Assembly (NCBI GenBank): GCA_003149565.1
Contig: QCWH01000002.1
Span: 1 to 51,947 of the forward strand
DNA: 51,947 nucleotides
Source: Marivita sp. XM-24bin2
GTDB taxonomy: Bacteria > Pseudomonadota > Alphaproteobacteria > Rhodobacterales > Rhodobacteraceae
Direction: 5' to 3'
A model generated the notes under the pieces. That model searched no databases. It was not told the origin of the DNA and saw only the letters and a program-made list of their open reading frames with translations. Positions 25,921-34,808 of the stretch are shown here, one piece after another. The translations under genes were made by a program, and so were the position numbers. How positions within the stretch are numbered: the stretch's first letter is position 1; each line of letters starts with the position of its first letter.

Positions 25921-27627
25921 CTACTTCTTTACCAAATAGGGCCGGGGGCGCTGCGTCTCTCGTACCGGGGTATGTGCGATCGGGTCCGCTGGAAAATCGC
26001 CCATGAGATAGGGGTGCATGCCCTGATTTTTAAGATTTTGCAGAAACTGTCCAAACCCGGTCAGATCGACCATTTTGGGAGCTTCCGTCAGAATGCGGTT
26101 TGGTTGCGAGCCGATTTCATCAACGATGACCTGAATTGCCTCCATCGGGCTTTCAATGAATTCAGCCATCGTCCAGATGCGACGGCGACATTTGGAGTAG
26201 GGAGAGCGCAAGGCATCGAGCATTCCGGTCTCGATCTTTTGCAACTGTGCCGCTTCACGCCGCAATTCGCCAAAGCTGCGGTTTGATTGGAACAGCGGGA
26301 TCGCCCACGCGCCACTGATCACAGAAACCTGTGCGTTGGGATCTTTTGCAATGTCCCAAATCACATGCTCCGTGCTGTTTGGACCGAGTTGGAAACATTG
26401 CCGTTCGCCCCTTGTGTTCCAAAGCAAGTTTGTCAGGAACATCTTGGTGTCATAGTCGCGCAGTGTCGCGTTATCCGACAGAGCGCCGTTCATGACGGTT
26501 TGACCATCTGCAAAATGTGCCCGATCGGGCGCAAAGAGATGACCATGCACTCGAGCGCCCGTAACTTGGGCGAGCCACGGCTCAAAATCCGTAAAAAGTT
26601 CGGTAAAGCCTTGGAACACGGAATACTTTGCCGCGGTAACGCCGTTTTCCCAATCTTCATTCGGAAAGCGGCTTTGCATATACAGCCCGGACCGCCCACG
26701 TGTCCTGCGATCCACCGCCTTCGCAAAGATGCGGTCAATCTTGCCGGGGTTCGGTTCCTGCAGGCTCAACTCTCCGGGTTTCGACGTGAGGAATGTATCG
26801 TAAAGCAGATCCGCATTGTGCCAGATCTTGCGCGCCACAAAGCAATCAGACCGACGCAGCAATTGCAGATGATCGTCGTAGAAAATGTGGGGTTTGCCCT
26901 GGAAATCGAACTTCGACAGGGTCAGAGATCGACTGACGATGTTGGTGGAATAGAGCCGCGCCAGGGTCTGGAAATAGCTTTCGTCCGGGATCCAGACATG
27001 CCGGAAGTAGCGATCATACGTCTTGCGTTTGGGATCTTCGAGAATTGACGCCAACGTTTGCCGCGTCAGGCACCACCATTGGCTTCCCATGTGCGGGGTC
27101 AGACCGTCGGGAATTTTCCGTTTATATCCCAACTTGCGTTGCACTTCGACGAAACGGTCAAACAGATACCGATTGCGCCGCCAGGAGAACGGAAAACGCA
27201 TGGTGAACCGCTCCTCGTCAAGGCCGCCAACGGTCCAAGGAACATCCGCAGTTGTCGCGCTTTCAATATGATCCGTGCGCGGGCGCGCCTTGAGATAATC
27301 GATCAACTCCTGAACAGGGCGCAGAGGCAGACACGATCCGGACGTCAGATAGACATGGGTCACCTCTTCGAATTCGGCGAGCATCAGTTCGCTGGCATCC
27401 TGGCTGGCCGCAACCAGCCCCCACGTGCCCCAGTCACATCGGTGTCGGCGTGAGAAACGAACCAAAGGGTCATCGCTCAGCCGTTCCGTAAAGATTTTGT
27501 ACCGTTTGTTCGAGACGATTTGATCGACATGGATTACCACTGGACAGCCGGCTTTCGTCCAATGCCGGGCGACCTGTTCGGCGCGGTGCAGCGCGGTGTG
27601 CGCCAGCATGACAATCCCGATGCTCAT
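25921..27627 (-). CDS. GT14 (Branch-type) glycosyltransferase with DUF5927-like C-terminal domain
   Basis: 568 aa, a paralogue of 2564-4141. GSQWWCLTRQTL (about residue 179) and WIPDESYFQTLARLY (about 212) sit at nearly the same positions as in that protein. The C-terminal 300 residues form the same accessory domain type (I believe DUF5927), with FTDFEPWLAQVTGARVHGHL. Predicted activity: transfer of GlcNAc or xylose in branching linkage. Start ATG 27627 overlaps the stop of the GT2-type gene (ATGA), and its stop lies three bases before the sulfotransferase start, so the three products are made together. Confidence 0.85.
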   Translation of the reverse strand: MSIGIVMLAHTALHRAEQVARHWTKAGCPVVIHVDQIVSNKRYKIFTERLSDDPLVRFSRRHRCDWGTWGLVAASQDASELMLAEFEEVTHVYLTSGSCLPLRPVQELIDYLKARPRTDHIESATTADVPWTVGGLDEERFTMRFPFSWRRNRYLFDRFVEVQRKLGYKRKIPDGLTPHMGSQWWCLTRQTLASILEDPKRKTYDRYFRHVWIPDESYFQTLARLYSTNIVSRSLTLSKFDFQGKPHIFYDDHLQLLRRSDCFVARKIWHNADLLYDTFLTSKPGELSLQEPNPGKIDRIFAKAVDRRTRGRSGLYMQSRFPNEDWENGVTAAKYSVFQGFTELFTDFEPWLAQVTGARVHGHLFAPDRAHFADGQTVMNGALSDNATLRDYDTKMFLTNLLWNTRGERQCFQLGPNSTEHVIWDIAKDPNAQVSVISGAWAIPLFQSNRSFGELRREAAQLQKIETGMLDALRSPYSKCRRRIWTMAEFIESPMEAIQVIVDEIGSQPNRILTEAPKMVDLTGFGQFLQNLKNQGMHPYLMGDFPADPIAHTPVRETQRPRPYLVKK

Positions 27628-28634
27628 GCCCAGTTGCCCATCGACATCAGGCCAAGGATCTCAAGCTGTCGCCAGTTGATGTACTTTTCCGACCATTTGC
27701 ACCAAAGTTCCGGGTTGTCCTGAAGGCCCGATGCATAGGCGACATATTCAAGGCTGCCAGCATAGTGCTCGCGCCGTTTGAGCTCTTCCATCGCCTTTTC
27801 GTTGAACGTGCTCAGGAACTTGGTGTGTAAAAGCGCGCCGGACGCTTTTTCGCCGCCCCATTCGTCGTAGACGTAGTTGAGACCGCGTGGCAACAGCATG
27901 TGGGTCGAACTGGCATAGGCATAACGATGGTGCCACTTCACCAGCGGAATTTTATTGAGAGCAGGAGCAGCCTCGGGTCGGTCAGCAAAGAACACCCGGG
28001 CGCGAGGCCCGCCTTGGATCCAGAGATTGCCCAACAGGTGGTTCCGCTTGAGCGTGTAGTTTCCGGAGTCGAACCACGACGCGATTTCAAGAGGGTTTTG
28101 CCCGGCCTGATAAGGCACCGCATCAATCCGCCCCTTGGGATACATGTCCAACAGCATGGCGCTGAAAGACCGGATAGAAGAGGCCTCGAGCCAATCGGTG
28201 AGCGCTGGTAAAGGGCGCGAGTCGCAGAACGGGTAGACGAAAAACTCGTCCGGATCGACGGTCAGGCACCAATGATCGTGCCCATAGCGCCGCAACAGCC
28301 AGTTCATCCAGTCCATACCGAAGCGGGATCGCTTATAGCTCTTGCGCGTGTGCCAGACCGAGACATCTGGCTGCTGCGCCAGCAAATCGGCGGTGCCATC
28401 GGTGCTGTCGTTGTCGACAAAGAAGAAATGGGAAACCCCCATCTCGCGGTAGTACTTGAGGAAGTAAGGCAAACGAATGCCTTCGTTCCGCACAGTGCAG
28501 AACAGCAGGATGTCAGATTTGCGGATCAGGTCTGTACGATTGGACACAGGCTTCAGTTCGCGGCGTTTTCTAAACGCGCGGAACCTCCAGCGCTTTCGCT
28601 GGAGCCTTAGTCCGTATCGTTGCACAACTCCCAA
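27624..28634 (-). CDS. GT2-like glycosyltransferase (Glyco_tranf_2_4 type)
   Basis: 336 aa. The catalytic N-terminal region shows LLFCTVRNEGIRLPYFLKYY, a nucleotide-binding FVDNDSTDGT and the metal-binding acidic motif TVDPDEFF (about residue 140), which match the Glyco_tranf_2_4 (GT92-related) family. No membrane segment is seen, so it probably works at the cytosolic membrane face on lipid-linked sugars or a peripheral acceptor. A basic N-terminal tail of about 35 residues precedes the fold. Its stop overlaps the GT14 start; the upstream GT4 gene ends 43 bp away. Donor and acceptor are unknown. Confidence 0.85.
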   Translation of the reverse strand: MGVVQRYGLRLQRKRWRFRAFRKRRELKPVSNRTDLIRKSDILLFCTVRNEGIRLPYFLKYYREMGVSHFFFVDNDSTDGTADLLAQQPDVSVWHTRKSYKRSRFGMDWMNWLLRRYGHDHWCLTVDPDEFFVYPFCDSRPLPALTDWLEASSIRSFSAMLLDMYPKGRIDAVPYQAGQNPLEIASWFDSGNYTLKRNHLLGNLWIQGGPRARVFFADRPEAAPALNKIPLVKWHHRYAYASSTHMLLPRGLNYVYDEWGGEKASGALLHTKFLSTFNEKAMEELKRREHYAGSLEYVAYASGLQDNPELWCKWSEKYINWRQLEILGLMSMGNWA

Positions 28635-28677
28635 GAGTCAGCTGCCTGTTTTCTGTGGTCGCAAACCACGGGGTATG

Positions 28678-29895
28678 TCAGAGAGCCGTAAATAGTTGAT
28701 TGAAATGTGTCTGCCAAGTCAGGCTCTCTAAAGACATAACCCTGTTCTGCTCACCGCTCGTGTCCTGACGTTTTTGCGCCAGTTTGTTGATTTCATTGCG
28801 CCAAGCGTAGCAATCCGATTCGCGTGCGTAAATAGCGCTGTCGCCTAGCAATTCGCGGAAGACGGGAAGTGCGTTGCAAATGAGCGGCACATTCAAGTGT
28901 AGAGCTTCGAATGCAGGGTAGCCGAACCCCTCGGCAAGACTCGGAAACAAAAGGCCCGAGCTGCTCTGCAAAAGACCCCACATCGCATCATCATCAAGGT
29001 CTGATAGCTCGTGCACATTCGGCATGCCTTGGTCGAGCCGTGCAAATACCTCGTCGTTCATCCAGCCACGACGCCCGCACAGGATCAGGTGTGGGTCCGA
29101 CGGCCCATCATAGTCTTTCCAAAGCTCCAGCAGGAAGCCAATATTCTTGCGCGGTTCGATTGTCCCGATGGCCATGAAATATGGCTTGCCACTCCACGGC
29201 CCTCTGGGTGGGTCGGTTGGCGTGATGATAGGCAGGCCGGGCAAAAGTACCTGAATGTTTTCCGAGACCAAATGCCGAGCATGCCCCAAAATCTGTGACT
29301 TTGTGGCCTGCGAGTTGCAAAAGACCCGATCCGCATTTCGATCCACCTTGTCAAAGAATGTCCTGAACGCGCTTCGGGATCTCGGTGTTTGCCAGTCCGG
29401 CCAATCGAGCGGGATTGTGTCATGAACATAGATGCCGATCCTCACGTCGTCGCATCCTTTGAGAGCATTTACGGCGCGATCATTGAAGTTGGTCTGGCCT
29501 ACATTCAGATATTGTGTTCCCTCTGGAATGTGCCGTCGCAGCATGTTTGTCAGGCGCAGTGGTACTGATCTATCCAAAGCAGACTTGCGCAGACCAGCTT
29601 CGGTCGCGGCCCGCTTTGCATCGGTTGAACGTGCGATCCACGAAACGAGGTCAGACTTGGTCCAGATTGGATGATCGCAATGTGATCGAAGGCGGTCGCA
29701 CCCGGCTTTGTCGAGCAGAAGAAACCCCAACTTTGTCCGCACCAGCCCAAAAAGCGGTGCAGGATCGTCAATCAGGTGGTCAATATATGCGCGCTCGATC
29801 CGGTCAATGCCCGTTGGGCGCAGGCCAGCACGACGAACCGTGCGGGTCACATCCAGCAAATGTGCCGCCGCTGGGCTATGCGCAATCATCATCAC
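28678..29895 (-). CDS. GT4-family glycosyltransferase
   Basis: 405 aa. The C-terminal GT-B domain is clear: FMAIGTIEPRKNIGFLLELW (about residue 240), SLAEGFGYPAFEAL with the E-x7-E type pattern (about 320) and a following VPLICNALPVFRELLGD. The N-terminal domain includes GTQYLNVGQTNFNDRAV and HDTIPLDWPDW. This type uses nucleotide sugars with retention of configuration, often as a mannosyl- or rhamnosyl-transferase; the substrate is not readable. MMMI at the start leaves three possible ATG codons. It sits between galU and the GT2-like gene, 94 bp after galU. Confidence 0.88.
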   Translation of the reverse strand: MMMIAHSPAAAHLLDVTRTVRRAGLRPTGIDRIERAYIDHLIDDPAPLFGLVRTKLGFLLLDKAGCDRLRSHCDHPIWTKSDLVSWIARSTDAKRAATEAGLRKSALDRSVPLRLTNMLRRHIPEGTQYLNVGQTNFNDRAVNALKGCDDVRIGIYVHDTIPLDWPDWQTPRSRSAFRTFFDKVDRNADRVFCNSQATKSQILGHARHLVSENIQVLLPGLPIITPTDPPRGPWSGKPYFMAIGTIEPRKNIGFLLELWKDYDGPSDPHLILCGRRGWMNDEVFARLDQGMPNVHELSDLDDDAMWGLLQSSSGLLFPSLAEGFGYPAFEALHLNVPLICNALPVFRELLGDSAIYARESDCYAWRNEINKLAQKRQDTSGEQNRVMSLESLTWQTHFNQLFTAL

Positions 29896-29989
29896 AGGAA
29901 GGGTGATCAGGGGTGTCGGGGATCAGGCCAAAAGTTATCCAAGTTTCGAGTTTGCGATTTGGGACGCGCAGGACAGTCCCCGTCACAAT

Positions 29990-30880
29990 TCACTCAGCCG
30001 CGTTATCGATCTGCATGACCGAGTCCAGAAATCCGCGCAGGTCGTCCTTAAGGTCATCACGTGCCAGACCAAACGCGACCGTCGCTTGCAGAAATCCTGC
30101 TTTTGAGCCGCAGTCAAACCGTTGACCCCGGAACCTGTAGCCGTAGACGCCGGTCCCGTCGATTTCCTGTGCAATCGCATCTGTCAACTGAATTTCGCCA
30201 CCTGCACCGGTCTTGAGCTTGTTGAGGTTCTTGAGGACCTTGGGATCAAGTATGTAGCGCCCGATCACGGCAAGGTTTGACGGTGCGTCCTCGACAGCGG
30301 GTTTTTCAACCATGTCCTTGACCGACACCATCGCGCCCATGTCCTCTTTGACATCAAGAATGCCGTAGCTCGATGTATTGTCGCGGGGCACTTCCATCGC
30401 GGCCACCATGTTGCCGCCGGTTTCCTCGTATGCTTCGACCATCTGCTGCAGGCATGGCTTTTCCGCCGAGATCACATCGTCAGGCAGCATGACGGCAAAG
30501 GGTTCGTCGCCAATCAAGCGGCGCGCACACCACACGGCGTGGCCCAGACCAAGTGCCTTGTGCTGACGCATATAGGCAATCGCGCCACTTTCCATATTGG
30601 TTGATTTCAGGTCTTCAAGAATGTCCAGCTTGCCCTTCTTGCGCAGTTCGCGCTCTAGGATAGGGCTTTCATCAAAGTAATCCTCAAGCGCGCTTTTCCC
30701 GCGCGAGGTGATGAAGATGAATTCCTTGATCCCGGCAGCTCGGGCCTCGTCGATGGCATATTGCACCAGCGGCCGATCAACGAGTGTCATGATCTCTTTC
30801 GGGACGGATTTTGTGGCGGGCAAAAAGCGTGTTCCGAGTCCGGCCACCGGGAAAACGGCCTTGGTCACTTTTCTACGCAT
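29990..30880 (-). CDS. galU: UTP-glucose-1-phosphate uridylyltransferase
   Basis: 296 aa. Nucleotidyl-transfer motif FPVAGLGTRFLPATKSVPKE at the N-terminus, PLVQYAIDEA, VMLPDDVI and EKPAVEDAPSNLAVIGRY are typical of bacterial GalU. It makes UDP-glucose for polysaccharide and LPS synthesis and so feeds the surrounding glycosyltransferases and the ExoY-type enzyme. A strong AGGAGGAG-like site lies about seven bases before the ATG. The 113-bp gap upstream suggests that it may have its own promoter; I cannot define one confidently. Confidence 0.96.
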   Translation of the reverse strand: MRRKVTKAVFPVAGLGTRFLPATKSVPKEIMTLVDRPLVQYAIDEARAAGIKEFIFITSRGKSALEDYFDESPILERELRKKGKLDILEDLKSTNMESGAIAYMRQHKALGLGHAVWCARRLIGDEPFAVMLPDDVISAEKPCLQQMVEAYEETGGNMVAAMEVPRDNTSSYGILDVKEDMGAMVSVKDMVEKPAVEDAPSNLAVIGRYILDPKVLKNLNKLKTGAGGEIQLTDAIAQEIDGTGVYGYRFRGQRFDCGSKAGFLQATVAFGLARDDLKDDLRGFLDSVMQIDNAAE

Positions 30881-30993
30881 GGGTCTGCTCCTCCTTGTCG
30901 CGCCTTACTGCGCGTCTCTCTTTACAGCACAAAGACATACATAACTGTACGGCTCACAGCATGGATTATTGAAAACTTTTGTCGAATTTATGT

Positions 30994-32247
30994 CTAAACG
31001 TCCGTCAGCAGCACTTTTTTTGATCGAATCCCAACCAACCTGGACAGGGTTCGACGCACCCGCTCTGTGCGCGAGCGGAACTGGAACATGGGTTCGTCGC
31101 GCATTTCGCGGCCGAAAGTACCCCCGGTGTGCAGCCAAAACCCGTCGTCCGTAAAAGTGACACGGTGAAACCGAGCCGTAAGGTCATAGTCCAGCACAGT
31201 CACGCGATGACCCCGAGCCGCCAATGATTTTGCACGCATCAGATCGGGCTGTCGTTTTCTAGGCGAGGTAACGAGAGCCACATCCTGTGACGACACCGGT
31301 CGAACCGGGATTTGGCCGTTTTGTGTGTGCGGAAAAGGTGGTGACGGAACATGCAGACGCTTCGTGCCTTCAGCATAACCTTTGATCAAGTCGCGGCACA
31401 GTTTCCAAGCGCTGTCCGGCGGAAGGCTTCCGCGTTGCATATGCTGCAAAATCCATCTGCGGCGTTCAGAAATGAAAGCGGCCCGCGCAGCATTGCGCCC
31501 CGTCTCGGGGCAATGTTTCCGGTGAAAAACCGCTGTAGAGGCGGCAATCTCGAAAACTGATCTGGGTGTTCGGTCCGATGCGCGAAACCGACTGGGTCCG
31601 CTCGAATGATGCACAATGGCCAAGGGCACGAATACGGTTTGACCACCGGCTCGAGAAATGCGGTACGTCAGGTCTGTCTCGTCGAGGTAAAAGGCGAACC
31701 GTTCATCAAACCCGTTGTGCTGCACCAAGGCTGAGCGTCGCAACGCCATATTGGTTCCGTGCAGTCGCGGATGATATTGGTCGGCCCTCGACTCAAGGAT
31801 GCCGGGTGCTAAACCAGTCCATGCGACCGGATGTGTCACAGCCGAAGTGTCAACTCTGGCGGCAGCATGTTGGACGGAAATGCCATTCCGACCCAGAGTT
31901 GTGCCGCCCGCTTGGGCGACCTTGGGATCTGCAAAGGCGTTCGCCAGATGTGAGAGCCAAGTGGGTTCCGGAACTGCGTCGTCGTCTAGAAATGCCACGA
32001 CCTCACCCAAGGCCTGCGCCACACCGAGATTTCGCGCGGTCGAGATATTGGGCGCATCGCACACGATCACACGGACGCCATCGCAGGCGCTGGCTATCTT
32101 CGCTCCGGGCGGGCAGGCGACAACGATCGTTTCGAAGAGCGGATAGTCAAGTTGCTGAACCGCACGCAGGCTGCGGCGCAGGAAATCGGGCCGGTCGCGG
32201 CTTACAATGACAATGCTGATCGCAAGATCGGCCATGTCACGCTTCAC
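30994..32247 (-). CDS. GT2-family glycosyltransferase with C-terminal extension
   Basis: 417 aa from GTG 32247, which overlaps the cysQ stop as GTGA; ATG 32235 is an alternative. Residues 1-260 form a GT-A domain: SIVIVSRDRPDFLRRSLRAV, AFLDDDAVPEPTWL with the metal-binding DDD, and DETDLTYRISRAG with an ED-like catalytic motif. After about residue 320 there is a new stretch, DVALVTSPRKRQPDLMRAKS followed by LAARGHRVTVLDYD, which looks like the first strand and helix of a GT-B (GT4) enzyme. It stops about 90 residues later, so it could be a truncated second domain. Confidence 0.85.
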   Translation of the reverse strand: MKRDMADLAISIVIVSRDRPDFLRRSLRAVQQLDYPLFETIVVACPPGAKIASACDGVRVIVCDAPNISTARNLGVAQALGEVVAFLDDDAVPEPTWLSHLANAFADPKVAQAGGTTLGRNGISVQHAAARVDTSAVTHPVAWTGLAPGILESRADQYHPRLHGTNMALRRSALVQHNGFDERFAFYLDETDLTYRISRAGGQTVFVPLAIVHHSSGPSRFRASDRTPRSVFEIAASTAVFHRKHCPETGRNAARAAFISERRRWILQHMQRGSLPPDSAWKLCRDLIKGYAEGTKRLHVPSPPFPHTQNGQIPVRPVSSQDVALVTSPRKRQPDLMRAKSLAARGHRVTVLDYDLTARFHRVTFTDDGFWLHTGGTFGREMRDEPMFQFRSRTERVRRTLSRLVGIRSKKVLLTDV

Positions 32248-33041
32248 GCTGTGCTAAGTGCTATGCCCGGTGCGGTTGCAACGAAAAACGGATTGGCAAA
32301 ATCGTCTTTGCCATAGACCAGCGGCTGAAGATCATCCAGCCTGAGCACTTGTCCACCGGCGCCCGTGAGCACTGCATGTCCGGCGGCGGTATCCCATTCC
32401 ATTGTGCGCCCAAGGCGCGGGTAAAAATCCGCTTCGCCCGTCGCCACCAGGCAGAACTTGAGAGACGAACCCGCGCTCTTGCTGTCTTTGACGTCGTATC
32501 GATTGATATAGTCGTCCGTTGCCTGATCACGATGCGATTTGGAGGCCACAACCATCAGCGCCTTTGTATCGGGAGTGGATACGTGGATTGGAGTGGTTTC
32601 TCCGATCGCGCCTTTGCCAAAGTCTCCGGTTTCCTCGACGCTCTGACCGGATGCATCAGTATAAAACAATCGTCTTTTTGCAGGTGCATAGACAACGCCC
32701 CTCGTCGGCACACCTTTCTCGACCAGCGCGATATTGACGGTAAAATCGCCTCGTCGATGGATAAATTCTTTCGTGCCGTCCAGCGGATCGACAATCAGGA
32801 AATCCTGCACATGCAGATCATGCGTATCCGCCTGCTCCTCGGTGATCAGGGCGATCTCGGGGAATGCCGCGCGCAGCCCGGCGGAAATCAATGCATCTGC
32901 AGCCTCATCGGCTGCGGTGACTGGGCTGTCATCGGATTTTGAGCGCACATCAAAATCATCGGCTTCATAGATCTCCATGATCCTGTCACCGGCTTCGAGC
33001 GCTAGTCGACGCATTGTTTGCATCAAGGCTGCGTAATCCAT
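32244..33041 (-). CDS. cysQ: 3'(2'),5'-bisphosphate nucleotidase CysQ
   Basis: 265 aa, inositol monophosphatase-like fold. Metal ligands are in ITEEQ, VDPLDGTKEFIHRRGDFTVN (about residue 80) and the C-terminal EWDTAAGHAVL. CysQ hydrolyses PAP to AMP and phosphate; PAP is produced by PAPS-dependent sulfotransferases and by sulfate reduction. A GAGGA-type ribosome site precedes ATG 33041. It heads the minus-strand run that ends with the tandem sulfotransferase, and is coupled to the GT2 gene by GTGA overlap, which ties PAP disposal to glycan synthesis. It is divergent from the ABC-2 permease, 125 bp away. Confidence 0.93.
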   Translation of the reverse strand: MDYAALMQTMRRLALEAGDRIMEIYEADDFDVRSKSDDSPVTAADEAADALISAGLRAAFPEIALITEEQADTHDLHVQDFLIVDPLDGTKEFIHRRGDFTVNIALVEKGVPTRGVVYAPAKRRLFYTDASGQSVEETGDFGKGAIGETTPIHVSTPDTKALMVVASKSHRDQATDDYINRYDVKDSKSAGSSLKFCLVATGEADFYPRLGRTMEWDTAAGHAVLTGAGGQVLRLDDLQPLVYGKDDFANPFFVATAPGIALSTA

Positions 33042-33166
33042 ACTCGTCGATCCTCGCGTCGATTGATTTAAAAGCGCGCTTCTCTTATCATTCGCTTAAC
33101 TCATCTCCGCAACAACAGTCAGGACAATTGACGGAAAAACGCGGAGTTCGGCAGAGGCAGAAAAAG

Positions 33167-33997
33167 ATGTTCCATAAAACGGTGCCGACGACACGGGCAT
33201 CTTCAGCGGTCAATATTGCTGAGCTGATCTACCACAATACGGTGCGTTCGATCCGGAAAACCCACGGCAACGCCTTCATGTCCATCGCAATGAGCGTGTT
33301 CCAATCGCTCATGTTCGTGCTGTTTTTTTACATCATGTTCACGATCATGGGGATCAAGGGCTTGGCCCTGCGCGGCGACTTCGTGATTTTTTTGCTGACC
33401 GGCATCTTCATGTTCATGACCCACAACAAGGCCGTTAGTGCTGTCATGGGGAGCGAGGGGCCGTCCAGCCCGATGATGCAGCACGCGCCGATGAACACCT
33501 TTGTGTCTATCGCCGCGGCCATGTTGTCGACACTCTATATCCAGATGCTGGCGGTCTTTTTTTTTCTGTTTGTCTACGACGTTGCTATGAACCCCTATGT
33601 CCTGACCGAGATCGTGGATCCGGCACCAGTCATGGGCATGCTGCTTCTGTCGTGGTTGTCCGGGGGCGCTGTGGGGCTGGTTTTTCTGGCAATGAAGCCG
33701 TGGTTGCCAGGGCTGACCGGAACGCTTTCCACGCTTTATAAGCGCGCCAACATGATCGCGTCCGGCAAAATGTTCGTGGCAAACTCGCTGCCATCCTTCA
33801 TGATCGCCATGTTCGACTGGAATCCGCTGTTTCACACGATTGATCAGGCGCGGGGGTTTGCCTTCATCAATTACGTGCCGCGTAACAGCAATTGGGAATA
33901 TGTCGTCTACCTGACACTCACCCTGCTGATGATCGGGCTGATGGGCGAATTTTATACGCGCAGGCATGTTTCGGCTTCCTGGTCTGCGCGTCGCTGA
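33167..33997 (+). CDS. ABC-2 type permease (polysaccharide-export-like)
   Basis: 276 aa from ATG 33167 with AGAGG nine bases upstream. Six membrane segments can be traced, for example FQSLMFVLFFYIMFTIMGI, FVIFLLTGIFMFM, LYIQMLAVFFFLFVYDVA, GMLLLSWLSGGAVGLVFLAM and a last one before the terminal RR; the layout is that of KpsM/Wzm-type ABC-2 permeases. The late text FDWNPLFHTIDQARGFAFINY is typical of this family. It probably exports a glycan or glycolipid. No ATPase gene is adjacent. Its stop codon directly abuts that of convergent alkB. Confidence 0.85.
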   Translation: MFHKTVPTTRASSAVNIAELIYHNTVRSIRKTHGNAFMSIAMSVFQSLMFVLFFYIMFTIMGIKGLALRGDFVIFLLTGIFMFMTHNKAVSAVMGSEGPSSPMMQHAPMNTFVSIAAAMLSTLYIQMLAVFFFLFVYDVAMNPYVLTEIVDPAPVMGMLLLSWLSGGAVGLVFLAMKPWLPGLTGTLSTLYKRANMIASGKMFVANSLPSFMIAMFDWNPLFHTIDQARGFAFINYVPRNSNWEYVVYLTLTLLMIGLMGEFYTRRHVSASWSARR

Positions 33998-34600
33998 TCA
34001 GGTTACGACCCGAAGCGTCAGATTGATCCGGCCGCCGTTTGGCAAGAGGGTCGAACTGTTCGGTCTGATGCGATCGATGCCGTGATAGGCGCGACGTGCG
34101 TCTCCGTCCATCACCACCACATCTCCAGAGCGAAGCCAGATCGACTCGGTCTTGCCACCGCGTGTCAGATTTCCCATTCGGAACAGTGCTTCGTCACCCA
34201 GCGAGACGGACACGACCGGTTGAGTCAGATCCGCCTCGTCGCGATCCTGATGCATGCCCATCTTGGCGGTTTCGTCATACCAATTGATCAAACAGCATTC
34301 CGGGTCTCGGGCGTCGGGAACCACCTCTCGCCACATCGCGATCAGACTTTCGGGAATCGGCGGCCAAGGAACACCGGACGGGTGAGCAGGCTCGTAGCGA
34401 TAGCCCTTGCGATCACTGATCCAACCGTAGTCCCCTGCTGCGCTCATTCGCACCGACATCGGCGTGCCGCGGGGCGTTACTGGCTGAAACAAAGGGGCTT
34501 TGCTCAGAACCTCGCGCAGTGAGTGCACGAGTCGGGCCTGTGCTTCCGGTGCAAAATAGCTTTGGTGAATTTCGAAGTCGCGCACGCGCAAAACAGTCAT
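33998..34600 (-). CDS. alkB: Alpha-ketoglutarate-dependent dioxygenase AlkB
   Basis: 200 aa. Iron ligands H117 and D119 (MHQDRDE) and H173 (AYHGIDRI), with R191 in RINLTLR binding 2-oxoglutarate; NWYDETAKMGMHQD is the expected context. It removes N1-methyladenine and N3-methylcytosine from DNA or RNA by oxidation. It is divergent from dnaK, with 208 bp between the start codons, and has no Ada-like regulator beside it (the Ada-like gene is 17 kb away). Confidence 0.95.
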   Translation of the reverse strand: MTVLRVRDFEIHQSYFAPEAQARLVHSLREVLSKAPLFQPVTPRGTPMSVRMSAAGDYGWISDRKGYRYEPAHPSGVPWPPIPESLIAMWREVVPDARDPECCLINWYDETAKMGMHQDRDEADLTQPVVSVSLGDEALFRMGNLTRGGKTESIWLRSGDVVVMDGDARRAYHGIDRIRPNSSTLLPNGGRINLTLRVVT

Positions 34601-34669
34601 GCTCTACAGATAATGCAAACACGCCACCAACACATACTGAATTTTCAGAAATTCACATGAACAGCGACG

Positions 34670-34698
34670 CTTGCAGGTGCCGTGTCGCCTCCTTATAT
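34670..34698 (+). promoter_or_regulatory. RpoH (sigma-32)-type heat-shock promoter of dnaK
   Basis: CTTG at 34670-34673 and CTTATAT at 34692-34698 are separated by 18 bp. This fits the alphaproteobacterial RpoH consensus CTTG-N17/18-CYTATNT exactly. Transcription would start near 34705, leaving a leader of about 100 bases before dnaK. No CIRCE element is seen. Confidence 0.75.
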
Positions 34699-34808
34699 AC
34701 CCACCGGACCCGCTGAACGGTTATGACAGCGGAACGAAATGCGGGGCGGGATGCCGAAATGGGTCTTCGTCTCGTGACATCGCCTTAAGAAAAGAAGGGA
34801 TCGAAAAC

